Assembly (NCBI RefSeq): GCF_017875955.1
Contig: NZ_JAGINK010000001.1
Location: 5,799,501 to 5,863,500, forward strand
Direction of reading: 5' to 3'
From: Pseudomonas sp. BP8
Lineage (GTDB): Bacteria; Pseudomonadota; Gammaproteobacteria; Pseudomonadales; Pseudomonadaceae
DNA length: 64,000 nt
This document shows, piece by piece, positions 19,201-28,212 of the stretch (positions are counted from its first letter, which is position 1; each line of letters starts with the position of its first letter). The notes beneath the pieces are model-generated. The model saw nothing but the letters and a program-made list of their open reading frames with translations, made no database searches and had not been told where the DNA came from. The translations under genes and the position numbers were made by a program.

Positions 19201-19919
19201 GCGCACGCATTCTGCTGCTCGGTGGCGTCACCGAGGCGCTGGCCATCGCGCGACGCTTGGGGCCGGAGCATGTCTACAGTCTGGCCGGGATCGGCCGCGT
19301 GCCGCAGGACCTGCAGTGCCAGGTGCGGGTGGGCGGCTATGGCGGTGCCGACGGCTTGGCGGATTACCTGCGCGACGCCGGCATCACGCTGTTGATCGAC
19401 GCGACCCATCCGTATGCCGCGCAGATCAGCCGCAATGCGGCGCAGGCGGCGCGTAGCGCGGGCGTTGCCTGTTGGGCGTTGCGTCGGCCAGCGTGGCAGG
19501 CGCAGGCCGGCGATGACTGGCGCGAAGTGGCTGACTGGGCTGGTTTGATCAAGGCGCTCAAGCCGTTTGAGCGGCCACTGTTCACGTTGGGGCGCGAACC
19601 TTTGCAGCATCTGGACGAAATCCCCGCTCACCAGTTCTGGACCTTGCGTGCGCTGGAGGCGTGCCCTGGGAATGAGCGCTGTGAGGTGATCGGCGCACGC
19701 GGACCGTTTGATATCGAAGGTGAACGGGCGCTGTTCGCGCGGCGGCGGGTGGATGTGCTGGTGAGCAAGAACAGCGGCAGCGTGGCCACCGAGCCGAAGC
19801 TGCAGGTGGCGCGGGAGCTGGGCGTGCCGGTGCTGGTGTTGCGGCGGCCGGCGTTGCCGACGGTTGACCGGGAGTTTTTTGCGGTTGAGGCCATAGTGGC
19901 AACACTGACTTCCGTTTAA
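19197..19919 (+). CDS. cobK: Precorrin-6A reductase (CobK/CbiJ family)
   Basis: This 240-residue NADPH-dependent enzyme reduces precorrin-6A to 6B. It begins with a Rossmann motif ([10 protein letters not shown]) and contains [12 protein letters not shown] at about residues 67-78, the family signature. The ATG overlaps the cbiD stop (ATGA). It is last in the rightward cob operon; about 130 bases follow before the NfeD gene. Confidence 0.94.
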   Translation: MSARILLLGGVTEALAIARRLGPEHVYSLAGIGRVPQDLQCQVRVGGYGGADGLADYLRDAGITLLIDATHPYAAQISRNAAQAARSAGVACWALRRPAWQAQAGDDWREVADWAGLIKALKPFERPLFTLGREPLQHLDEIPAHQFWTLRALEACPGNERCEVIGARGPFDIEGERALFARRRVDVLVSKNSGSVATEPKLQVARELGVPVLVLRRPALPTVDREFFAVEAIVATLTSV

Positions 19920-20047
19920 CGCTTGTGCAGGGCCAAGTCCTACAACAGTGCCGCCCTTTTCCCCTACCCCCTACCGAATCCCCCCAATGGCCCATGGCCT
20001 GCCATCTGCCGTAAACTCAGCCCTCCTCCCCTGGAAGGCCCACCCAT

Positions 20048-20485
20048 ATGGAAATGCAATGGTGGATCTGGCTCGTCTTCGGCGTTGCCCTGATCCTGCT
20101 TGAACTGGTCCTGCCCACCTTCTTCATTCTCTGGTTCGGCATCGGTGCCGTACTGGTGGCCTTGATCGCCCTGGCGGCACCAACCCTGCAGCTGGATATG
20201 CAGGTACTGCTGTGGGTGCTGTTCTCGTCAGTCACCACCGCGCTGTGGTTCAAGCTGTTCCGCCGCAAGCGGCCCGACGTGCGCTGGACTGCCGACAGCG
20301 TGCTCGGCGAAGTCGGCCTGCTGACCGCCAGCGTGTCGGAGTTCCAGAAGGGCCGCGTGCGCTTCCAGAAGCCGATCCTCGGCAATGAAGAGTGGACCTG
20401 CGTCGCCGACAGCGAAATCGCCGCCGGCGAGCGCGTGCGTCTGACCGCCATCGAAGGCAATACCGCCCGCGTCACCCGGGCCTGA
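20048..20485 (+). CDS. NfeD-family membrane protein
   Basis: This 145-residue protein has an N-terminal membrane region of two to three helices (residues 3-75) and a C-terminal OB-fold domain (about 85-145). NfeD proteins are paired with SPFH/slipin proteins and are thought to assist them in membrane microdomains. Here the partner gene starts 24 bases downstream, so the two form an operon. This short form lacks the ClpP-like protease domain of long NfeD proteins. Confidence 0.9.
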   Translation: MEMQWWIWLVFGVALILLELVLPTFFILWFGIGAVLVALIALAAPTLQLDMQVLLWVLFSSVTTALWFKLFRRKRPDVRWTADSVLGEVGLLTASVSEFQKGRVRFQKPILGNEEWTCVADSEIAAGERVRLTAIEGNTARVTRA

Positions 20486-20509
20486 TCCGTACTACAAGGA
20501 AGCTCCAGC

Positions 20510-21361
20510 ATGACCAGCCTTATCGTCGTCGCGACGCTCGCCGTCTTCGTCCTGATCACCGTATTCAAAGGGGTACGCATCGTGCCTCAGGGCGAAGAAT
20601 GGATCGTCGAGCGCCTCGGCCGCTATCACAGCACCCTCAAACCCGGCCTGAACATCGTCATCCCGTACATGGACGTAGTCGCTTACCGCCTGCCGACCAA
20701 GGACATCATCCTCGACGTGCAGCAGCAGGAGATCATCACCAAGGACAACGCGGTGATCGTCGCCAATGCGCTGTGCTTCGCCAAGGTGGTCGATCCGCAG
20801 AAGGCTTCGTACGGCGTGCAGGACTTCTCCTTTGCCGTGACCAGCCTGACCATGACCTCGCTGCGCGCCATCGTGGGCGCCATGGACCTCGACGAGGCAC
20901 TCTCCAGCCGCGAGCAGATCAAGGCTCGCCTGCGCGAGGCGATGTCCGAACAGACCGAGGATTGGGGCGTGACCGTGCGCTCGGTCGAGATCCAGGACAT
21001 CAAGCCTTCGGAGAACATGCAGTTGGCCATGGAGCGTCAGGCGGCTGCCGAGCGTGAGCGTAAAGCCGATGTGACCCGCGCTGAAGGGGCCAAGCAGGCG
21101 GCCATCCTTGAAGCTGAAGCGCGCCTGCAGTCGGCCAAACTGGATGCCGAAGCGCAGATCAACCTCGCCGAGGCCTCGGCACGGGCGATCACCCTGGTCA
21201 GGGACGCAGTTGGCACTGAAACCACCCCGGCCATGTACCTGCTGGGCGAGCGCTACATCACCGCCATGGAGAACCTGGCGGGAAGCGACAATGCCAAGCT
21301 CGTGGTGCTGCCGGCCGACTTGCAAGAGACGGTACGCGGGCTGCTTGGGCGCAAGGCCTGA
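20510..21361 (+). CDS. SPFH/band-7 membrane protein, slipin/QmcA-like
   Basis: This 283-residue protein has one N-terminal membrane helix (residues 1-22), a band-7 domain (about 22-180; V-P-Q-G-E-E-W-I-V-E-R-L-G-R motif) and a coiled-coil of Ala/Glu/Arg heptads (about 180-230). Such proteins oligomerise into large membrane scaffolds and modulate FtsH-type proteolysis. It is cotranscribed with the NfeD gene just upstream. I leave the symbol blank because qmcA and paraslipin naming varies. A small hairpin follows at 21370-21388. Confidence 0.92.
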   Translation: MTSLIVVATLAVFVLITVFKGVRIVPQGEEWIVERLGRYHSTLKPGLNIVIPYMDVVAYRLPTKDIILDVQQQEIITKDNAVIVANALCFAKVVDPQKASYGVQDFSFAVTSLTMTSLRAIVGAMDLDEALSSREQIKARLREAMSEQTEDWGVTVRSVEIQDIKPSENMQLAMERQAAAERERKADVTRAEGAKQAAILEAEARLQSAKLDAEAQINLAEASARAITLVRDAVGTETTPAMYLLGERYITAMENLAGSDNAKLVVLPADLQETVRGLLGRKA

Positions 21362-21369
21362 CATAGCCA

Positions 21370-21388
21370 GGGGCGCTTTGCGCCCCTG
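21370..21388 (+). terminator. Hairpin after the SPFH gene, weak terminator
   Basis: Perfect stem AGGGGCGC / GCGCCCCT with a three-base loop, nine bases after the stop. It has no T tract directly downstream, so termination may be partial or Rho-assisted. Confidence 0.55.
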
Positions 21389-21467
21389 CGTCACTTCACC
21401 GCACCCCGCCTTTTTTACCTATACTCCGCCGTACAATACCCGCCACGATTCCTGACCGGATCTCTCC

Positions 21468-21857
21468 ATGCCCCCACGTCGGCACATCGCCTGGATAGCC
21501 TGCTTGGCAGTGCTGTTCAATCTGCTGGCCATGCCGCTGTCTTCCGCTGCGTCCAAGGGCGCGGCCGAGCAGCTGCTGTGGGGGGCTTTCTGTTCCAGCA
21601 TGGGCGCCAAGGCCAAGCTCGATGTACAGGCCCTGGCCAAGATCGACCTTGGCGATCAAGGCGGCGATCAAGCCAACATGCAGCACTGCTGGTGCTGCTC
21701 CGGTGGCGCACCGCTACTGGCTCTGCCGGGGCAGGCGCCGCAGTTGCGCAGCCCGCCCCAGTTCAGCCTCGGCCAGCTGCCCAGCCTCGCCGACTACCAA
21801 CCGACGCCGCGCCAACTCTGGCCGGCGCTCAATCCCCGCGCTTCTCCCCTGGCCTGA
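21468..21857 (+). CDS. DUF2946 family protein, first gene of the copper module
   Basis: This 129-residue protein has an N-terminal signal or membrane segment (residues 7-27), then a short region with M-Q-H-C-W-C-C-S-G at about 66-74. DUF2946 proteins are small secreted or membrane proteins often found beside copper uptake genes; their function is not established. The His/Cys cluster could bind metal (inference). It lies 48 bases upstream of the PCu(A)C gene, in the same orientation. A candidate -10 (TACAAT) lies about 35 bases upstream of the ATG, with a poor -35. Confidence 0.75.
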   Translation: MPPRRHIAWIACLAVLFNLLAMPLSSAASKGAAEQLLWGAFCSSMGAKAKLDVQALAKIDLGDQGGDQANMQHCWCCSGGAPLLALPGQAPQLRSPPQFSLGQLPSLADYQPTPRQLWPALNPRASPLA

Positions 21858-21905
21858 GTTCACCACGCTACCGCACTGAACCTGTACAGATCGGAGACTC
21901 AATCC

Positions 21906-22388
21906 ATGCTCAAGCAAGCCCTCGTCCTGGCCGCCCTGTTGCTGCCCGGCGCCTTCGCCAACGCTCATGAATACACCCAGGGCGACCTGCACATCGCCCA
22001 CCCGTGGTCGCTGGAACTGCCGCCCAACGCCCCCAACGTCGCCGCCTACTTCGTGGTGCACAACAACGGCACGCAGGACGATCGCCTGCTCAGCGTCGAA
22101 ACCCCCATCAGCGATGATGCCCAGCTGCATGAGCACAGCAAGACGGCCGACGGCCTGATGAAAATGCAGCAAGTGCCCGGGGTCACCATCCCCGCTGGCA
22201 AGGACCTGCTGTTCGCGCCCAGCGCCTATCACGTGATGCTCATGCAGCCCAAGGACCGCAGTCTGCTGCGCGACGGCAAGCGTTTTCCGCTGACCCTGCA
22301 CTTCGAGAAAGCCGGTGACATTACCGTCGAGGTGGCCGTGCAGAAGCAGCCGCCCACCGACCAGCCAGGGCATCAACACACGCACTGA
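21906..22388 (+). CDS. Periplasmic copper chaperone PCu(A)C
   Basis: This 160-residue exported protein has a signal peptide to about residue 20 (cleavage after A-N-A). Its cupredoxin-like domain carries the family Cu(I)-binding pattern: H-E-H-S...M-K-M at about 76-89 and H-V-M-L-M at about 114-118. A His-rich tail (H-Q-H-T-H) may add another metal site. PCu(A)C proteins deliver copper, chiefly to cytochrome oxidase. The position between two DUF2946 genes and before oprC supports a copper role. Confidence 0.93.
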   Translation: MLKQALVLAALLLPGAFANAHEYTQGDLHIAHPWSLELPPNAPNVAAYFVVHNNGTQDDRLLSVETPISDDAQLHEHSKTADGLMKMQQVPGVTIPAGKDLLFAPSAYHVMLMQPKDRSLLRDGKRFPLTLHFEKAGDITVEVAVQKQPPTDQPGHQHTH

Positions 22389-22407
22389 CCGCTGACGAGC
22401 GCTCGCC

Positions 22408-22845
22408 ATGAGCCTGCTGCGCGACCGCAACGCCCGCCGTACCACCCGCCCTGATCGCAGGCGCGCCGGTGGCGGCTGGCTGAGCCTGTTCGCCATGTGG
22501 ATGATTTTCATCGGCCCACTGGTTTCCCAGTCGATGCCGATGGATCACCACGCCGGCATCAACATGCCGATGGACATGTCCATGGCGTCCGGCCACGCCC
22601 ATGCCGGCGAGGGCCACCATGGCCATGGCAGCGATGGCGAGCAGCACGCCCTGTGGGAAAAATGCGGCTATTGCAGCCTGCTGTTCAACTGCCCGACCCT
22701 GCCGCAAAGCTTCAGCCCGCTCAACCATGGCAGGGTTGCCCATGCCCTGCCGCTATCCGCGCCCACCCTGCACGGCCATGCCCGCCAGGCGGTGTTCCCC
22801 GGTGCCCGCAGCCGTGCGCCGCCTTTCCCTTCGATCGACGTCTGA
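22408..22845 (+). CDS. DUF2946 family protein, His/Met-rich
   Basis: This 145-residue protein has one membrane or signal segment at about 24-44. A His/Met-rich stretch follows (M-P-M-D-H-H, M-P-M-D-M-S-M, H-A-H-A-G-E-G-H-H-G-H-G) at about 45-75, then C-G-Y-C and another Cys. The composition is typical of copper-binding periplasmic proteins. It belongs to the DUF2946 family like the gene 0.5 kb upstream but is otherwise very different. It lies 19 bases after PCu(A)C and 66 bases before oprC, so it is probably in one operon. The exact function is unknown. Confidence 0.78.
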   Translation: MSLLRDRNARRTTRPDRRRAGGGWLSLFAMWMIFIGPLVSQSMPMDHHAGINMPMDMSMASGHAHAGEGHHGHGSDGEQHALWEKCGYCSLLFNCPTLPQSFSPLNHGRVAHALPLSAPTLHGHARQAVFPGARSRAPPFPSIDV

Positions 22846-22911
22846 AGCGCAATTGACCGCACGGAGCCAGGAGGCTTCGCGCTCACCCATGACTGATCGA
22901 CTGGAATCACT

Positions 22912-24978
22912 ATGTCCGGCTGCATCCCTGTATCTGCCCTGTCCCTGCGCGGGACGATTGCCGTGCTCTGCGGCTCGCTGCTCGCGCCGCTGGCGCTGGC
23001 CGCCGAGCCCGGCCATGACGGCCACGACCATGACCTCGCCGAGCTGAGCCCGACGGTCATCACCGCCGTCGCCCCCAGCTCGCCACTGACCGTGGTCACC
23101 AACCCCAAGGACCCACGCCAGCCGGTGCCGGCCAGCGACGGTGCCGACTACCTGAAGACCATCCCCGGCTTCTCGGCGATCCGCTCCGGTGGCACCAACG
23201 GTGACCCGGTACTGCGCGGCATGTTCGGCTCACGCCTGAACATCCTCACCAATGGCGGCCTGATGCTCGGCGCCTGCCCCAACCGGATGGACGCACCCAC
23301 CTCGTACATCTCACCGGAAACCTACGACCGGCTGACCGTGATCAAGGGCCCGCAAAGCGTGATCTGGGGGCCAGGGGGCTCGGCCGGGACCATTCTCTTC
23401 GAGCGCGAGCCAGAAAAATTCGGCGAGCTTGGCAGCCGGGTCAACGCCAGCCTGCTGGCCGGCTCGCACGGCCGCTTCGACAAGGTCCTCGACGCCGCGG
23501 CCGGTAACAGCCAGGCCTATGCGCGCTTTGTCGGCAACCAGTCGCGCTCCGACGACTATGACGACGGCAATGGCGATACCGTGCCGTCACGCTGGGACAA
23601 GTGGAACGGCGACGTCAGCCTTGGCTGGACGCCCGACGCCGATACCCTGCTCGAGCTCACCGCTGGCAAGGGCGATGGCGAGGCACGCTATGCCGGGCGC
23701 GGTATGGACGGCTCGCAGTTCAAGCGCGAAAGCCTCGGCCTGCGCTTTGAAAAATCCAACCTCGGCGAGGTACTCGACACGCTCGAAGCGCAGGTCTACT
23801 ACAACTACGCCGACCACGTGATGGACAACTACAGCCTGCGCACGCCGTCGGGCAGCGGCATGATGGGCATGCCCATGGTCAGCAATGTCGACCGGCGCAC
23901 GCTGGGCGCGCGGATCAAGGCCACCTGGCGCTGGGCCGATGTGCAATTGATCAGCGGTATCGACGCGCAGACCAACGAGCACCGCAAGCGCGGGGGCATG
24001 GGTGTCGACGCGCACAAGGGCCAGGCCTGGACCAAGGACGCCGACTTTCACAACTACGGCGTCTTCAGCGAGCTGACCTGGTACGCCAGCGCTGAAGACC
24101 GGCTGATCACCGGCGCGCGCCTCGACCGCGCCTCGACGCGGGATTTTCGTGACAGCAGTGCCACCGGCGGCGACAGCCGTGCCGACACCTTGCCCAGCGG
24201 CTTTGTGCGCTATGAGCACGACCTGGCGGCGCTGGCCGCGACCACCTATATCGGTCTCGGCCACGCCCAGCGCTTCCCCGACTACTGGGAGCTGTTCTCC
24301 CCCAGCCAAGGCCCGGCGGGCTCGGTCAACGCCTTCGACGGGATCAAACCGGAGAAAACCACCCAGCTCGACTTCGGTATCCAGTACCGCAGCGAGCGCC
24401 TCGAAGCCTGGGCCTCGGGTTACCTTGGGCAGATCCGCGACTACATCCTGTTCGACTACCGCACCGGCATGATGGGCATGAGCACCTCGCAGGCGCAGAA
24501 CATCGATGCGCGGATCATGGGCGGCGAACTTGGCGGGGCCTACAAGCTGTCGGAAAACTGGAAGGCCGACGCAACCCTGGCCTACGCTTGGGGCAAGAAC
24601 AGCAGTGATGGCAAAGCGCTGCCACAGATGCCGCCTCTGGAAAGTCGCCTGGGCCTGACCTACAGCCAGGACAACTGGAGTACCGGTGCCCTGTGGCGAC
24701 TGGTCTCGGCACAGAACCGCATCGCCGCAAACCAGGGCAACGTAGTCGGCAAGGACTACGAGAAAAGCGCAGGCTTCGGCGTGTTCTCGCTCAACGGCGC
24801 CTACAAGGTGAACAACAACCTCAAGCTCAGCGCGGGGGTCGACAATCTGTTCGACAAAGCCTACGCCGAGCACCTGAACCTGGCCGGGAACGCCGGGTTC
24901 GGCTACCCGGCCATGGACCCGCAGCCGGTCGACGAGCCAGGCAGGACCTTCTGGACCAAGGTCGATATCAGCTTCTGA
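22912..24978 (+). CDS. oprC: TonB-dependent copper receptor OprC
   Basis: This 688-residue outer-membrane protein has a signal peptide (to about residue 31), a His-rich mature N-terminus (H-D-G-H-D-H-D), a plug domain (about 60-165) and a beta barrel ending in aromatic Phe (V-D-I-S-F). The copper ligands known from P. aeruginosa OprC (C143-x3-M147 and H323-x-M325) appear as Cys122/Met126 (C-P-N-R-M) and His302/Met304 (H-V-M), with identical 176-residue spacing. It therefore most likely imports copper. Metal-handling genes lie on both sides. Confidence 0.95.
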   Translation: MSGCIPVSALSLRGTIAVLCGSLLAPLALAAEPGHDGHDHDLAELSPTVITAVAPSSPLTVVTNPKDPRQPVPASDGADYLKTIPGFSAIRSGGTNGDPVLRGMFGSRLNILTNGGLMLGACPNRMDAPTSYISPETYDRLTVIKGPQSVIWGPGGSAGTILFEREPEKFGELGSRVNASLLAGSHGRFDKVLDAAAGNSQAYARFVGNQSRSDDYDDGNGDTVPSRWDKWNGDVSLGWTPDADTLLELTAGKGDGEARYAGRGMDGSQFKRESLGLRFEKSNLGEVLDTLEAQVYYNYADHVMDNYSLRTPSGSGMMGMPMVSNVDRRTLGARIKATWRWADVQLISGIDAQTNEHRKRGGMGVDAHKGQAWTKDADFHNYGVFSELTWYASAEDRLITGARLDRASTRDFRDSSATGGDSRADTLPSGFVRYEHDLAALAATTYIGLGHAQRFPDYWELFSPSQGPAGSVNAFDGIKPEKTTQLDFGIQYRSERLEAWASGYLGQIRDYILFDYRTGMMGMSTSQAQNIDARIMGGELGGAYKLSENWKADATLAYAWGKNSSDGKALPQMPPLESRLGLTYSQDNWSTGALWRLVSAQNRIAANQGNVVGKDYEKSAGFGVFSLNGAYKVNNNLKLSAGVDNLFDKAYAEHLNLAGNAGFGYPAMDPQPVDEPGRTFWTKVDISF

Positions 24979-25035
24979 CACTCACTACGGGCGCGGCAAC
25001 GACCGCGCCCCACACCTTGCCTGATGGGAGGTTCC

Positions 25036-26400
25036 ATGAGCGGACCACGCATTTCCTTCTACAACCTGGCCTGGCGCTGGCATTTCTATGCCGGGCTGTT
25101 CGTTGCCCCTTTCATGATCCTGCTGGCGATCACCGGGATCATCTACCTGTTCAAGCCCCAGCTCGACCCGCTGATGTACCGCGAGCTGATGGTGGTCGAG
25201 GCCAGCGATCACCGGCAGACTGCCGACGCCTTGCTCGCCGAGGTCCAGCGTGCCTATCCCCAAGGACACGTGGGCCAGTACCTGCCAGCGCTGAATGCCG
25301 AGCGCAGCGCGCAGTTCGTGGTGCATGACGGCGGCCGCGAGCTGAATGTATTCATCGACCCCTACAGCGCCAAGCTGCTCGGTGAACAGGACGCCAAGGA
25401 CAACCTGCAGGCCGTGGCCCGCGCCTTGCACGGCGAGCTGATGGTCGGCACCGTGGGTGACCGCCTGATCGAGCTGGCGGCGGGCTGGGGCATCGTCCTG
25501 GTGGTGTCCGGGCTGTACCTGTGGTGGCCACGCGGGCGCAACAGCGCCGGGGTCTTGTGGCCACGCCTGTCGGCCCGGGGCCGGCTGCTCTGGCGTGACC
25601 TGCATGCGGTCAGTGGTTTCTGGGGGTCGGCGCTGTTGCTGCTGATGCTGCTCAGTGGCATGACCTGGACCGGCCTGTGGGGCAAGCAGTATGCCGACCT
25701 GTGGAACCGCTTCCCGGCAGCCATGTGGAACGACGTGCCGAAGTCGGATCAAGAGGCCCGAGTGCTCAATCAGGCCCATCGGCAAACCGTGCCCTGGGCC
25801 ATGGAGAACACGCCCATGCCGCAGTCTGGCGCGCATGCCGAGCATGCTGGCCACCACATGATGTCGAGTGCCCCAGCGGCGCCACAGGTCAGCCTGCAGC
25901 AGGTCGAGGACATCGCGACCAGCCGCCTGGTCGAGCCCGGCTACAGCATCACCCTGCCGACCACTGCCGAGGGCGTGTTCACCGTCGCCGTGTTCGCCGA
26001 CGACCCACGCAACGACGCCACCCTGCATGTCGACCAGTACACCGGCAAGGTGCTCGCCGATGTGCGCTGGCAAGACTACAGCCCGGTCGCCCGCGCCACC
26101 GAGCTGGGGGTGATGCTGCATGAGGGCAAGATGTTCGGCGCGTTCAACCAGATCGTCATCCTGCTGGTGTGCCTGATGATCCTGCTGGGCTCGGTCAGCG
26201 GCCTGGTGATGTGGTGGAAACGTCGGCCTGCGGGCGGGCTCGGTGTGCCGCCGTTGCGCCACGACTTGCCGCGCTGGAAGACGGCGACGGCGGTGATGCT
26301 GGTGCTGGGGGTGGCGTTCCCGTTGGTGGGGGTGTCGATGCTGGTGATGTGGGGTGTGGATAGCCTGGTGCTGCGGCGCAGAGTACTGGCCAGAGCCTGA
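25036..26400 (+). CDS. PepSY-associated transmembrane protein
   Basis: This 454-residue inner-membrane protein has four predicted membrane helices (near 15-40, 140-165, 190-210 and 365-385, plus a C-terminal one) and two periplasmic PepSY-type segments. A central Met/His patch (M-P-Q-S-G-A-H-A-E-H-A-G-H-H-M-M) at about 258-275 could bind metal. Proteins of this family often act as reductases next to TonB-dependent metal receptors (family knowledge); the gene follows oprC by 57 bases. The ATG at 25036 follows GGGAGG; an ATG four codons earlier overlaps that ribosome site and is less likely. Confidence 0.85.
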   Translation: MSGPRISFYNLAWRWHFYAGLFVAPFMILLAITGIIYLFKPQLDPLMYRELMVVEASDHRQTADALLAEVQRAYPQGHVGQYLPALNAERSAQFVVHDGGRELNVFIDPYSAKLLGEQDAKDNLQAVARALHGELMVGTVGDRLIELAAGWGIVLVVSGLYLWWPRGRNSAGVLWPRLSARGRLLWRDLHAVSGFWGSALLLLMLLSGMTWTGLWGKQYADLWNRFPAAMWNDVPKSDQEARVLNQAHRQTVPWAMENTPMPQSGAHAEHAGHHMMSSAPAAPQVSLQQVEDIATSRLVEPGYSITLPTTAEGVFTVAVFADDPRNDATLHVDQYTGKVLADVRWQDYSPVARATELGVMLHEGKMFGAFNQIVILLVCLMILLGSVSGLVMWWKRRPAGGLGVPPLRHDLPRWKTATAVMLVLGVAFPLVGVSMLVMWGVDSLVLRRRVLARA

Positions 26401-26408
26401 TCAGGGCC

Positions 26409-26486
26409 GGCCTCTTCGCGGGGCAAGCCCGCTCCTGCAGGTACACCACACCCTCTGTAGGAGCGGGCTTGCCCCGCGAAAAGGCC
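26409..26486. repeat. Inverted pair of REP sequences
   Basis: A forward REP (26409-26441) and inverted REP (26455-26486) lie nine bases after the PepSY gene and before cycA. Each contains CTCTTCGCGGGGCAAGCCCG or its complement with small changes. They may act as a weak terminator or mRNA stabiliser. Confidence 0.9.
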
Positions 26487-26587
26487 GGTACAGTTCGCGA
26501 CCAAAGTCGTGTCGATCTGTCGCGCCCCGTTTTGGGACGCCCGTGTTAGCCTACTCGGCTCGCACAAAAAGACTGACCCTCAATGGA

Positions 26588-28012
26588 ATGCAGCCAATGA
26601 CTCGGACCTCCACCCCTCCACCGGCAGATGACCAGCATCTGCAACGTAACCTGACCAACCGCCACATCCAGCTCATCGCCATTGGCGGCGCCATCGGCAC
26701 CGGCCTGTTCATGGGCTCGGGCAAGACCATCAGCCTCGCTGGCCCGTCGATCATCTTCGTCTACATGATCATCGGCTTCATGCTGTTCTTCGTCATGCGG
26801 GCGATGGGCGAGCTGCTGCTGTCGAACCTCAACTACAAATCCTTCATCGACTTCTCGGCCGACCTGCTCGGGCCGTGGGCGGGCTACTTCACCGGCTGGA
26901 CCTACTGGTTCTGCTGGGTGGTCACCGGTATTGCCGACGTGGTCGCGATCGCCGCGTACTCACAATTCTGGTTCCCCGACCTGCCCCAGTGGATACCGGC
27001 CCTGAGCTGCGTCGCGTTGCTGCTGGCGCTGAACCTGGTCACGGTGAAGATGTTCGGCGAGCTCGAGTTCTGGTTCGCCCTGATCAAGATCGTCGCCATT
27101 CTCGGCCTGGTCGTCACCGGCCTGTACATGGTCATCACCGGTTTCGAGTCGCCAAGCGGCCGCACCGCCGACCTGGCCAACCTGTGGAATGACGGCGGGA
27201 TGTTCCCGCATGGCCTGATGGGTTTCTTCGCCGGATTCCAGATTGCCGTGTTCGCCTTTGTCGGCATCGAGCTGGTGGGCACCACTGCCGCCGAAGCCAA
27301 GGACCCGCAACGCACGCTGCCACGGGCGATCAACTCGATCCCGATCCGCATCATCGTCTTCTATGTACTGGCGCTGATCGCCATCATGGCCGTCACCCCA
27401 TGGCGCGACGTGGTACCCGGCAAGAGCCCGTTCGTTGAACTGTTCGTCCTCGCCGGCCTGCCTGCGGCGGCGAGCATCATCAACTTCGTGGTGCTGACCT
27501 CGGCGGCCTCCTCGGCCAACAGCGGTGTGTTCTCCACCAGCCGCATGCTGTTTGGCCTGGCCCAGGAAGGCGATGCACCAAAAGCCTTCGAGAAGCTCTC
27601 GCGCCGCGCAGTGCCGGCCAACGGGCTGTTCTTCTCGTGCACCTGCCTGCTGCTTGGCGCCGTCCTGATCTACGTGATTCCCGACGTGGTCGAAGCGTTC
27701 ACCTTGGTCACCACGGTGTCGGCGCTGCTGTTCATGTTCGTCTGGACGCTGATCCTGCTGTCGTACCTGAAGTACCGCGTCCAGCGCGCCGCACTGCACC
27801 AGGCCTCTACCTACAAGATGCCGGGCGGGCGCTTCATGTGCTACGTGTGCCTGGTGTTCTTCGCCGCCATCCTGGTACTGCTGGCCCTGGAAGACGACAC
27901 GCGCAAGGCGTTGATCGTGACGCCATTGTGGTTCGTGATTCTGGCGGTGACCTATCAGTTCGTCCGTAGCCGTCGCCAGCCGCGCGCGGCCATCGGTAAC
28001 GCACAGGACTGA
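26588..28012 (+). CDS. cycA: D-serine/D-alanine/glycine transporter
   Basis: This 474-residue amino acid-polyamine-organocation permease has about 12 membrane helices. Long blocks match E. coli CycA almost exactly, such as N-R-H-I-Q-L-I-A-I-G-G-A-I-G-T-G-L-F-M-G near the N-terminus, plus the E-L-V-G-T-T-A-A-E-A-K segment. It imports D-alanine, D-serine and glycine by proton symport. The start is the ATG at 26588 or the one at 26597; neither has a strong ribosome site. The longer frame upstream runs back through the REP pair and is rejected. Confidence 0.93.
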   Translation: MQPMTRTSTPPPADDQHLQRNLTNRHIQLIAIGGAIGTGLFMGSGKTISLAGPSIIFVYMIIGFMLFFVMRAMGELLLSNLNYKSFIDFSADLLGPWAGYFTGWTYWFCWVVTGIADVVAIAAYSQFWFPDLPQWIPALSCVALLLALNLVTVKMFGELEFWFALIKIVAILGLVVTGLYMVITGFESPSGRTADLANLWNDGGMFPHGLMGFFAGFQIAVFAFVGIELVGTTAAEAKDPQRTLPRAINSIPIRIIVFYVLALIAIMAVTPWRDVVPGKSPFVELFVLAGLPAAASIINFVVLTSAASSANSGVFSTSRMLFGLAQEGDAPKAFEKLSRRAVPANGLFFSCTCLLLGAVLIYVIPDVVEAFTLVTTVSALLFMFVWTLILLSYLKYRVQRAALHQASTYKMPGGRFMCYVCLVFFAAILVLLALEDDTRKALIVTPLWFVILAVTYQFVRSRRQPRAAIGNAQD

Positions 28013-28023
28013 CAGGTCCGAAT

Positions 28024-28041
28024 GGGGCCGCGTGCGGCCCC
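28024..28041 (+). terminator. Hairpin after cycA, weak terminator
   Basis: Perfect GGGGCCGC / GCGGCCCC stem with a two-base loop, 12 bases after the cycA stop. Only a short A/T tract follows. Confidence 0.5.
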
Positions 28042-28144
28042 AATTCCGTGCACAGCGCAAGCACTGGCACCAAGCTGGACCGCAAATATCCCTAACCCCC
28101 TCCGCAAGCCCCGCAAACCGGCGGTTTTGCCGTGTCCGAAAACT

Positions 28145-28160
28145 GGGCACACCGCTTGCA
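28145..28160 (+). promoter_or_regulatory. Sigma-54 promoter for the urt operon
   Basis: GGGCAC - ACCGC - TTGCA matches the sigma-54 consensus TGGCAC-N5-TTGCW at all positions except the first T, with exact -24/-12 spacing. It lies 53 bases before urtA. Urea transport in proteobacteria is commonly nitrogen-controlled through NtrC and sigma-54, so the context fits. I could not place clear NtrC sites upstream. Confidence 0.75.
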
Positions 28161-28212
28161 AACGCTCTTCTCCGAGGTGCCAACAGCAAAAACAACTCAA
28201 CGGAGAGAGCAC

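Noticed and set aside
23587-24981. 464-residue minus-strand frame opposite oprC
   Set aside because: OprC is a recognisable TonB receptor with ligand residues in place. The minus frame has no motif.
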